From: Cytobacillus oceanisediminis 2691
GTDB taxonomy: Bacteria; Bacillota; Bacilli; Bacillales; Cytobacillaceae
Reading direction: 5' to 3'
DNA length: 64,000 nt
Assembly (NCBI RefSeq): GCF_000294775.2
Contig: NZ_CP015506.1
Span: forward strand, 1,773,501-1,837,500
Part shown: positions 53,733-64,000 of the stretch, one piece after another
Layout: each line of letters begins with the position of its first letter
How positions within the stretch are numbered: the stretch's first letter is position 1
Notes under the pieces: model-generated
What the model saw: the letters and a program-made list of their open reading frames with translations, nothing else
Databases searched by the model: none
Told to the model about the DNA's origin: nothing
Position numbers and translations under genes: made by a program

Positions 53733-54671
53733 TTGAAACATTTGCTCACTACCTCAGAGCTAGGGATTAAAGAAATCAATAAAATACTTAATGATGCACA
53801 ATACTTTTTAAACGGCGGAACATGGACTCCTGAACAAAAGGTTTTTGTCGCCAACCTCTTTTTTGAGAATAGCACAAGGACAAAGTGCAGCTTTGAAGTT
53901 GCGGAAAGGCGGCTTGGATTGGACATAATCCCATTTGAAGTCAGTACGTCAAGTGTATCGAAGGGTGAGTCACTATACGATACGGTAAAAACACTTGAAG
54001 CAATCGGAGTGCATGCAGTAGTCATTCGCCATAGCCAGGACCGCTACTTTGACGAATTAACAGATAAAAGCGGTGTTTCTATCCTTAATGCAGGGGATGG
54101 CTGCGGCCACCATCCAACACAATCCCTGCTAGACCTGCTGACAATTAAACAGGAATTCGGTTCCTTTGAAGGATTAAAAGTAGCCATCATCGGTGATATT
54201 GCCCATAGCCGTGTCGCAAGATCCAATGCAGATGCACTTGTCCGGCTCGGTGCGAAGGTTGTTTTCTCCGGACCAAAAGAATGGTTCAATGAAGAATTGC
54301 TTGAAAATGGCATGTATGAAGATGTTGATACAGCTATTGAAACCGCTGATGCTGTCATGCTGCTGAGAATCCAGCATGAGCGGCATGAATCCAAAGCCAA
54401 TCAAACGGCTGAAGAATACCACCTGGCATACGGCCTTACAGAAGAGCGTGAAACAAAAATGAAGCCAAACAGCATTATCATGCATCCGGCCCCTGTAAAT
54501 CGGGGTGTGGAAATAGCAGATTGCCTGGTGGAATGTGAGCGTTCCAGAATCTTCAAACAAATGCAAAATGGTGTGTACATCCGAATGGCTGTACTAAAAA
54601 GATCGATTGAACATATTGAAGGGGGAGCTAATCATGTCAATATTAATCAAAAATGGCCAGTTGCTTACTAA
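53733..54671 (+). CDS. pyrB: Aspartate carbamoyltransferase catalytic subunit
   Basis: Condenses carbamoyl phosphate with aspartate, the committed step of pyrimidine synthesis. 312 residues. Carbamoyl-phosphate site [20 protein letters not shown] (about 49-68), [12 protein letters not shown], and [17 protein letters not shown] (about 124-140). No regulatory pyrI gene follows, as in other Bacillus. TTG 53733 follows GAGGAGG. The last 38 bases overlap pyrC. Confidence 0.97.
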   Translation: MKHLLTTSELGIKEINKILNDAQYFLNGGTWTPEQKVFVANLFFENSTRTKCSFEVAERRLGLDIIPFEVSTSSVSKGESLYDTVKTLEAIGVHAVVIRHSQDRYFDELTDKSGVSILNAGDGCGHHPTQSLLDLLTIKQEFGSFEGLKVAIIGDIAHSRVARSNADALVRLGAKVVFSGPKEWFNEELLENGMYEDVDTAIETADAVMLLRIQHERHESKANQTAEEYHLAYGLTEERETKMKPNSIIMHPAPVNRGVEIADCLVECERSRIFKQMQNGVYIRMAVLKRSIEHIEGGANHVNINQKWPVAY

Positions 54672-55920
54672 AGAAGGGAACGTTGTAAAAACTGACATTT
54701 ACATAAAGTCAGGAAAAATTGCCGGGATAGGTGCAGGTATCGAGGAAAAGGCACAGGAAGTGATTGATGCTGAAGGCTTATTGATTGCACCAGGCTTTAT
54801 AGATCTCCATGTACACTTGCGTGAACCTGGCGGTGAAAAGAAAGAGACCATTGAAACTGGCACTAAAGCAGCAGCCAAAGGCGGTTTCACAACGGTTGCT
54901 GCCATGCCGAATACCCGGCCTGTACCTGATACGAAAGAACAGCTTGATAAATTGAACTGCCGTATTGAAGAGACTGCGTCGGTCAAGGTTTTGCCATATG
55001 CATCGATTACGATCCGTGAGCTTGGCCAGGAATTAACAGATTTTAAAGCACTGAAAGAAGCTGGAGCGTTTGCTTTTACAGATGACGGAGTTGGGGTTCA
55101 GTCAGCAGCCATGATGCTGCAGGCAATGAGGAATGCCGCAGAGATAAGCATGCCGATTGTTGCGCACTGCGAAGAAAATACCCTCATTAACAAAGGTTCA
55201 GTGCATGATGGAGTTTTTGCTAAAGAGAATGGTTTAAATGGTATTCCTTCCGTCTGTGAATCAGTACAAATCGCAAGGGATGTACTCCTTGCCGAAGCTG
55301 CTGGCTGCCATTATCATGTCTGCCATATCAGCACGAAAGAGTCTGTCAGGGTGGTAAGAGATGCAAAGCGGGCAGGCATCAAGGTAACGGCCGAAGTGAC
55401 ACCTCATCACCTCCTTCTATGTGAAGAGGATATCCCAGGTCTGGATGCAAACTTTAAAATGAATCCTCCATTAAGAGGGGCAGATGACCGAGCTGCCTTA
55501 ATAGAAGGATTATTGGACGGCACGATTGATTTTATCGCGACCGACCATGCACCTCACACAGCAGCGGAAAAAGAAGAGGGGATGGAGCTGGCGCCTTTTG
55601 GGATTGTTGGACTTGAGACAGCCTTCCCGCTTCTATACACACACTTTGTCGAGAAGGGGATATTCACGCTAAAACAGGTGATTGATTATTTAACGATCAA
55701 GCCAGCAAAGGCGTTCGGCATTCAATCAGGAAAACTGGAAGCAGGTGAAATCGCTGATCTTGTCCTGCTAGATCTAAACCGCCAGGAAAAGATTGACCCT
55801 GTTCAGTTCTTATCAAAAGGGAAAAACACGCCATTTACTGGCTGGGATTGTAAAGGCTGGCCAGTCATGACAATAGCTGAAGGAAAAATTGTTTGGAACA
55901 GAGGGAGTGTAAAAGCATGA
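54634..55920 (+). CDS. pyrC: Dihydroorotase (class I)
   Basis: Cyclises carbamoyl aspartate to dihydroorotate; zinc amidohydrolase. 428 residues, the B. subtilis length. Metal site [20 protein letters not shown] (about 53-72), [13 protein letters not shown], and [14 protein letters not shown] with the catalytic Asp (about 302-315). ATG 54634 follows AAGGGGGAG inside pyrB; the earlier in-frame start at 54607 is poorer. Stop overlaps the pyrAA start as ATGA. Confidence 0.97.
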   Translation: MSILIKNGQLLTKEGNVVKTDIYIKSGKIAGIGAGIEEKAQEVIDAEGLLIAPGFIDLHVHLREPGGEKKETIETGTKAAAKGGFTTVAAMPNTRPVPDTKEQLDKLNCRIEETASVKVLPYASITIRELGQELTDFKALKEAGAFAFTDDGVGVQSAAMMLQAMRNAAEISMPIVAHCEENTLINKGSVHDGVFAKENGLNGIPSVCESVQIARDVLLAEAAGCHYHVCHISTKESVRVVRDAKRAGIKVTAEVTPHHLLLCEEDIPGLDANFKMNPPLRGADDRAALIEGLLDGTIDFIATDHAPHTAAEKEEGMELAPFGIVGLETAFPLLYTHFVEKGIFTLKQVIDYLTIKPAKAFGIQSGKLEAGEIADLVLLDLNRQEKIDPVQFLSKGKNTPFTGWDCKGWPVMTIAEGKIVWNRGSVKA

Positions 55921-57023
55921 AAAAACAGCTGATTCTGGAAGACGGAACAATTTTTATTGGAAAAGGCTTTGGAAGCGATACGAATTCGATTGGAGAGGTA
56001 GTATTCAATACAGGAATGACGGGTTATCAGGAAATTCTCTCTGACCCTTCCTACTGTGGACAAATTGTAACATTGACATACCCTTTAATCGGAAATTATG
56101 GAATTAATCGAGATGATTTTGAATCCATCTCCCCTGCCATCTCCGGGTTCATTGTAAAAGAAGCAAGCGAGTTTCCATCAAACTGGAGAAATGAACAGTC
56201 AATTGCTGAATACTTTGAGATGAAAAACATCCCTGGGATCGCTGGGATTGATACTAGAAAATTAACAAGGATTATCAGGCAGCATGGTACGCTGAAAGGT
56301 GCTATTTGCAGCATAAGTGAAAACCCGGAATTAATCTTAGAAAAACTGCGGGCAACCAAGCTGCGAAACGATCAGGTTAAGCAAGTTTCAACTAAGACAC
56401 CTTATCCAAGCCCCGGACGCGGCAGAAGGGTAGTCCTTGTAGATTTCGGCATGAAACACGGTATCTTAAGAGAATTAAACAAACGGGATTGTGATGTGAT
56501 TGTTGTACCATATAATACAACAGCTGAAGAAATACTCAGCATGAGCCCGGATGGGGTTATGCTTTCAAATGGGCCGGGAGACCCGAAAGATGTTCCGGAA
56601 GCCATCACAATGATTAAAGGTCTGTTAGGAAACGTGCCGATTTTTGGGATTTGCCTGGGACATCAGCTTTTTGCCCTCGCATGCGGTGCCAATACAGAAA
56701 AAATGAAATTCGGCCATCGCGGTTCAAACCATCCGGTAAAAGATTTGCAAACCGGAAAAGTCGCATTAACATCTCAAAACCATGGATATTCAGTGGAAGA
56801 AAACTCCATCTCGGGTAGTCTTCTGGAAGTAACACATATTGCATTAAACGATGGAACGATTGAAGGTTTGAAACATAAAGAAGTCCCGGCGTTCACTGTG
56901 CAATATCACCCTGAGGCTTCACCGGGACCGGAGGATGCAAATGGATTATTTGAACAATTCCTGCAAATGATTGAATCACATAAAGAGGAAGGTGCTGCAG
57001 CATGCCAAAGCGTACAGATATAA
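55917..57023 (+). CDS. pyrAA: Carbamoyl-phosphate synthase small (glutaminase) subunit
   Basis: Supplies ammonia from glutamine to the large subunit. 368 residues. N-terminal CPSase domain with [20 protein letters not shown]; class I glutamine amidotransferase with nucleophile Cys246 in [13 protein letters not shown] and the His-Glu pair in [12 protein letters not shown]. This is the pyrimidine-dedicated copy by context; an arginine copy may exist elsewhere. ATG 55917 follows GGGAG. The end overlaps pyrAB by 22 bases. Confidence 0.97.
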   Translation: MKKQLILEDGTIFIGKGFGSDTNSIGEVVFNTGMTGYQEILSDPSYCGQIVTLTYPLIGNYGINRDDFESISPAISGFIVKEASEFPSNWRNEQSIAEYFEMKNIPGIAGIDTRKLTRIIRQHGTLKGAICSISENPELILEKLRATKLRNDQVKQVSTKTPYPSPGRGRRVVLVDFGMKHGILRELNKRDCDVIVVPYNTTAEEILSMSPDGVMLSNGPGDPKDVPEAITMIKGLLGNVPIFGICLGHQLFALACGANTEKMKFGHRGSNHPVKDLQTGKVALTSQNHGYSVEENSISGSLLEVTHIALNDGTIEGLKHKEVPAFTVQYHPEASPGPEDANGLFEQFLQMIESHKEEGAAACQSVQI

Positions 57024-60000
57024 AAAGCATTTTAGTTATCGGATCAGGACCAATTGTCATCGGACAGGCAGCAGAGTTTGATTATGCTGGAACACAGGCT
57101 TGCATTGCGTTGAAAGAGGAAGGTTATCGTGTCATTCTAGTAAATTCCAATCCTGCCACCATCATGACAGATACTGAAATTGCTGACGCAGTATATATAG
57201 AACCGCTTACGCTGGAATTCGTCAGCCGCATCATCCGAAAAGAACGCCCTGATGCCCTTGTACCTACTCTTGGGGGACAGACAGGATTAAACCTGGCAGT
57301 AGAACTTGCTGAATCAGGTGTGTTGGAAGAATGCGGGGTTGAAATCCTCGGTACAAAATTATCTGCTATTCAAAAAGCGGAAGACCGGGATCTTTTCAGA
57401 AATCTGATGAATGAACTAGGCGAGCCGGTGCCTGAAAGTGAAATTATCCATAATCTTGAAGAAGCATATAAATTTGTAAATAGGATTGGCTATCCGGTCA
57501 TCGTACGCCCTGCTTTTACATTAGGGGGGACAGGCGGGGGAATCTGCCACGATGAAGAAGAGTTAATCGAAATTGTGACAAGCGGCTTGAAGAACAGCCC
57601 TGTAACACAGTGCCTGCTTGAAAAGAGCATTGCGGGCTTCAAAGAAATTGAGTATGAAGTGATGCGAGACTCCAATGACAATGCGATTGTTGTCTGCAAT
57701 ATGGAAAACTTCGATCCTGTAGGTGTCCACACAGGTGATTCCATTGTTGTAGCTCCAAGCCAAACTTTAAGTGATCGTGAATATCAGCTGCTTAGAAACA
57801 CTTCATTAAAAATTATCCGCGCCCTTGAGATTGAAGGAGGATGCAATGTCCAGCTGGCACTTGATCCGGATAGCTTCAATTATTACATCATTGAAGTTAA
57901 CCCGCGTGTCAGCCGTTCATCAGCACTTGCATCCAAGGCAACAGGATATCCGATTGCCAAACTGGCAGCCAAGATAGCGGTGGGGCTGACACTTGATGAA
58001 ATGATGAATCCTGTAACAGGAAAAACATATGCCTGCTTTGAACCGGCATTGGATTATATTGTCTCAAAAATTCCACGCTGGCCGTTCGATAAATTTGAAT
58101 CTGCGAACCGTTCGCTTGGGACCCAAATGAAGGCTACAGGTGAAGTGATGGCAATAGGCCGCACATTTGAAGAATCTCTTCTGAAAGCAGTCCGTTCACT
58201 TGAAGCCAACATTTATCATCTTGAGCTGAAGGACGCTGACCAAATTTCGAATGAATTGATCGAAAAGCGGATTCGAAAAGCAGGCGATGAACGTTTGTTT
58301 TATATCGGAGAAGCCATCAGAAGGGGAGTCACCATCGAGACGATCCATGAATGGAGTATGATTGATCTATTCTTCCTTCATAAGATTAAGAAAATCATAG
58401 ATTTTGAGAGTGTATTAACAGAAAATCCTTTTGACCCTGAAACAGGGAAAGCTGCAAAGGAAATGGGATTTGCCGATCTGGTGATTGCCAGGCTGTGGGA
58501 TTCAAGTGAAATGGAAGTATACAGCTGGAGAAAAGAACAAGATATTGTACCGGTTTATAAAATGGTTGATACATGCGCAGCAGAATTTGAATCTGAAACA
58601 CCGTATTTCTATGGAACTTACGAAGATGAGAACGAATCGGATGTAACCGGACGCAAAAGTGTTGTTGTTCTCGGCTCAGGTCCTATCCGAATTGGCCAGG
58701 GAGTGGAGTTTGACTATTCAACTGTCCACGCAGTATGGGCCATCAAGGAAGCAGGTTATGAAGCAATCATCATTAATAATAATCCGGAAACTGTTTCGAC
58801 TGACTTTAGCATCTCCGATAAGCTATATTTTGAGCCGCTGACGATTGAAGATGTTATGCACATCATTGATCTTGAGAAGCCAGAAGGTGTAGTTGTGCAA
58901 TTTGGCGGACAAACAGCGATTAACCTTGCAGCAGATCTGGTAAAGAGAGGCGTGAAAATTCTCGGAACTTCTCTTGAAAATGTAGACCGGGCAGAAGACC
59001 GGGATAAATTTGAGCAAGCTCTTGCAGAGCTTGGCATTCCGATGCCAAAAGGAAAGACTGCCTTATCAGTGGAGCAGGCAGTAGCGGTTGCTGGTGAAAT
59101 CGGTTATCCCGTAGTTGTCCGACCATCATATGTACTTGGCGGAAGGGCCATGGAGATAGTATATAAAGAAGCCGAGCTTCTTCATTATATGGAAAACGCT
59201 GTTAAAGTAAATCCAGAGCATCCAGTATTGATCGACCGGTATCTGACTGGGAAGGAGATAGAAGTGGACGCCATTTCGGATGGAGAAAATGTGCTTATTC
59301 CAGGCATCATGGAGCATATTGAAAGAGCTGGAGTACACTCAGGAGATTCCATTGCCGTCTATCCTCCGCAAAATATATCAGAAGCAATCAAAGACAAGCT
59401 TGTTGAGTATACCGAGAAGATGGCTAAGGGCCTTGGCATTATAGGTCTCCTGAATATCCAGTATGTAGTGGCAAAAGGGGAAGTATATGTCCTGGAAGTC
59501 AACCCGCGTTCAAGCCGGACGGTTCCTTTCTTGAGCAAGATTACAAACGTGCCAATGGCCAAAATCGCCACGAAAGTTATCATGGGCCAAACATTGGCTC
59601 AGCAGGGCTGCGGATCTGGCCTCCTGCCGGAGAGAAAAGGCGTGTTTGTAAAAGTCCCAGTGTTCTCTTTTGCAAAATTAAGAAGAGTAGACATCACTTT
59701 AGGGCCTGAAATGAAGTCAACTGGAGAAGTTATGGGAAAAGATTCAACGCTTGAAAAAGCCCTTTATAAAGGTCTTGTTGCTTCCGGCATGAAAATCCAG
59801 CCGTTTGGAACCGTACTAATGACTGTCGCAGATAAGGATAAGGATGAGGCGCTGCAGCTGGCAAAGAGATTTGTATCCATCGGCTACAGGCTAATGGCAA
59901 CGAGCGGAACAGCGTTATTCCTTAAATCTGCCGGCATTCCTGTAAAGGTGACTGGAAAGATCGGCTCAGAAGGGCCAAACCTTCTGGATGTCATCAGAAA

Positions 60001-60210
60001 TGGCGAAGCGCAATTTGTTATAAATACTCTAACAAAAGGAAAGCAGCCTGCCAGAGATGGCTTCCGCATCCGCCGTGAATCGGTGGAAAATGGCGTGCCA
60101 TGCCTTACTTCCCTGGATACGGCAGAAGCAATCCTTCAAGTAATCGAATCAATGAATTTCTCAGCAGATGCGATGGATAAGCCAGAACAAGTCCGGGAGG
60201 CGGTTTTATC

Positions 60211-60214
<4 letters not shown>
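57002..60214 (+). CDS. pyrAB: Carbamoyl-phosphate synthase large subunit
   Basis: Makes carbamoyl phosphate from bicarbonate, ammonia and two ATP. 1070 residues with the duplicated architecture: first half [20 protein letters not shown] and ATP-grasp [13 protein letters not shown] (about 164-176), second half [20 protein letters not shown] (about 554-573) and ATP-grasp [15 protein letters not shown] (about 706-720). The C-terminal allosteric MGS-like domain (about 930-1070) carries UMP/PRPP control. ATG 57002 is inside the pyrAA end. Overlaps pyrK. Confidence 0.98.
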
Positions 60215-62605
<2,391 letters not shown>

Positions 62606-62616
<11 letters not shown>

Positions 62617-63238
62617 AATAGCAGAAAAATTATTAGATATAAAAGCAGTTGCATTAAACCCAAACGATCCATTTATATGGTCTTCAGGATTGCGTGCTCC
62701 AATCTATTGCGATAACCGTCTTACATTGTCATACCCTGAAGTTAGAAAAGAAATAGCTGCTGGCCTTAAATCAATCATTCTGGACAAATTTCCTGAAGCA
62801 GAACTAATTGCAGGTACAGCAACAGCAGGCATTCCGCATGCTGCCTGGGTAAGTGACATTATGGAACTGCCTATGTGCTATGTCCGCTCAAAGGCTAAGG
62901 GCCATGGGAAAGGCAAGCAAATTGAAGGAAAAGCTGACAAAGGCCAGAAGGTTGTTGTTGTTGAAGATCTGATTTCAACAGGAGGAAGTGCTATCACTGC
63001 TGTCAAGGCTTTAAGAGAAGCGGGCTGTGAAGTGCTGGGTGTTGCAGCTATCTTTACATACCAGCTGGAAAAAGGAAAGGAAATGCTGGACAAAGAGAAA
63101 ATTGAAGCATATACCCTGACCGATATTGAAGCTCTGACAGAAGTAGCCGTTGAAAATGGCTATATTCAGGAAAAGGATATGAAGAAGCTGGTAGAATGGC
63201 GAAAAGATCCTGCAGAGTGGGGAAAAGTAACACAATAA
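62606..63238 (+). CDS. pyrE: Orotate phosphoribosyltransferase
   Basis: Joins orotate and PRPP to OMP. 210 residues, type I PRTase. PRPP motif [21 protein letters not shown] (about 113-133), [15 protein letters not shown] and [17 protein letters not shown] (flexible catalytic loop). ATG 62606 with site GGGAGGG upstream. Last gene of the operon, followed by a strong bidirectional terminator. Confidence 0.97.
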
Positions 63239-63251
63239 AGCAGTTTTTGAT

Positions 63252-63290
63252 AAATGAAAAAGCAAGCATCTGAGCTTGCTTTTTTCATTT
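63252..63290. terminator. Bidirectional terminator between pyrE and rqcH
   Basis: Perfect 16-bp stem AAATGAAAAAGCAAGC/GCTTGCTTTTTTCATTT region (63252-63289), loop ATCTGA, with A and T runs on both sides. Confidence 0.93.
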
Positions 63291-63292
63291 AT

Positions 63293-64000
63293 TTACAGAC
63301 TTTGCTTTAATGACAGCACCGTTTCTTCATCAGGCGTAACGTAAACTGTCTGCTGATGGTCATATATGACAAATCCAGGTTTCGCTCCACTTGGTTTTTT
63401 AACATGCCGGACTTGGGTGAAGTCAACTGGTACTGAACTGGAATTACGGGCTTTGCTGAAGTATGCTGCGAGAGATGCAGCTTCAAGAATTGTATTTTCT
63501 GCCGGTTCCTTGCTTCGGATAACCACATGTGAACCAGGGATATCCTTTGTATGCAGCCAGATCTCATCCCTTGCGGCCAACTTGTTCGTTAAATAATCAT
63601 TCTGCTTGTTGTTTTTTCCAACCAATATTTCGGTTCCGTCTGTGGAAGTATAGCGGTCAAGAACAGGCTTAAGGCTCTGCTGTTTTTTATTGCCCCGTCT
63701 TTGCCTTTCTCTAATATAACCGCCTTCAACAAGCTCTTCTCTAATTTCGGCAATGTCTCTTGTTGATGCAGTTTCTACTTGCTGCAGAAGAGAATCGAAG
63801 TATGACGCTTCCTCTTCCGCCTTCTTAATTTGCTCTTTTACGGCAATTACTGCATTTTTTGCTTTTTGGTATTTTGTAAAATATTTTTGTGCATTCTCTG
63901 AAGGAGTCTTCTGTGGATCCAGCGGAATGATAACCGCTCCGCCATTTTCATCGTAATAATTGATGACTTCCGCTTCCTTCATCCCTTTTTGGATCGCATA
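63293..64000 (-). CDS. rqcH: RqcH (NFACT family) C-terminal part, truncated by the window edge
   Basis: The bacterial Rqc2/NEMF homologue that adds C-terminal alanine tails to nascent chains on obstructed 50S subunits in ribosome-associated quality control; older name YloA or fibronectin-binding protein A-like. About 235 residues of the C terminus are visible; the frame continues past 64000. Seen: the coiled-coil middle ([20 protein letters not shown]) and the NFACT-R domain with [34 protein letters not shown] and [20 protein letters not shown]. Its partner in the pathway, YlmH, is also in this window. Confidence 0.93.
   Translation of the reverse strand, partial: YAIQKGMKEAEVINYYDENGGAVIIPLDPQKTPSENAQKYFTKYQKAKNAVIAVKEQIKKAEEEASYFDSLLQQVETASTRDIAEIREELVEGGYIRERQRRGNKKQQSLKPVLDRYTSTDGTEILVGKNNKQNDYLTNKLAARDEIWLHTKDIPGSHVVIRSKEPAENTILEAASLAAYFSKARNSSSVPVDFTQVRHVKKPSGAKPGFVIYDHQQTVYVTPDEETVLSLKQSL

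Overview
The window is a low-GC Firmicute chromosome segment from the Bacillaceae. The evidence is B. subtilis-type gene order (ylb genes, the dcw cell-wall/division cluster, spoIIGA-sigE-sigG, the ylm genes, divIVA, ileS, the pyr operon), sporulation genes (ylbJ, gerR, spoVD, spoVE, spoIIGA, sigE, sigG), GGAGG ribosome-binding sites with frequent TTG and GTG starts, and T-box and PyrR attenuators. It is not B. subtilis itself. Relative to that species ylbF/ylbG, bpr, ylmA and the cysH operon are absent from their usual places, while an acyl-CoA carboxylase operon, hmp and an orphan Mur-domain gene are present. A Cytobacillus/Mesobacillus-like bacillus would fit; this is inference from gene order and intergenic repeat families.

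Layout. 1-1.2 kb: 3' part or all of an unrecognised gene. 1.3-10.7 kb: rsmD with a structured leader, coaD, ylbJ(-), ylbK, ddcP, tmcAL(-), ylbN-rpmF, a crotonase-family enzyme, gerR, ylbP(-). 10.8-14.2 kb: a three-gene biotin-dependent acyl-CoA carboxylase operon behind a CcpA (cre) site. 14.3-17.4 kb: a panE paralogue, a DUF3397 membrane protein and bshC. 17.6-37.6 kb: the dcw cluster, mraZ-rsmH-ftsL-pbpB-spoVD-murE-(Mur N-domain orphan)-mraY-murD-spoVE-murG-murB-divIB-ylxW-ylxX-sbp-ftsA-ftsZ. 37.7-38.9 kb: hmp(-) with an Fnr-type box. 39.1-42 kb: spoIIGA-sigE-sigG. 42-46.3 kb: ylmC-pgeF-ylmE-sepF-ylmG-ylmH-divIVA. 46.3-51.4 kb: T-box-ileS, ylyA, lspA, rluD. 51.4-63.2 kb: pyrR-pyrP-pyrB-pyrC-pyrAA-pyrAB-pyrK-pyrD-pyrF-pyrE with three PyrR attenuators. 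63.3-64 kb: the 3' part of rqcH(-).

How it works together. The dcw block makes the peptidoglycan precursor (MurE, MraY, MurD, MurG, MurB), assembles the divisome (FtsL, DivIB, PBP2B, FtsA, FtsZ, SepF, DivIVA) and carries the sporulation versions of the septal synthases (SpoVD, SpoVE). SpoIIGA activates pro-SigmaE, and SigmaG takes over in the forespore. The pyr operon makes UMP de novo and is switched by PyrR and UMP/PRPP. YlmH and RqcH both belong to ribosome rescue.

Most of the window is conserved core chromosome. I found no prophage, insertion sequence, CRISPR array, defence island or new multigene system. The items most worth a second look are the orphan Mur-ligase N-terminal domain between murE and mraY, two copies of a 68-bp hairpin repeat with a compensatory base change placed just before ribosome-binding sites, 10-bp-phased MraZ-type boxes, a class II Fnr-type site on hmp, and a crotonase-family enzyme near the carboxylase operon that may be a side-product decarboxylase. 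No database search was possible; names rest on recognition of sequence motifs and gene order.
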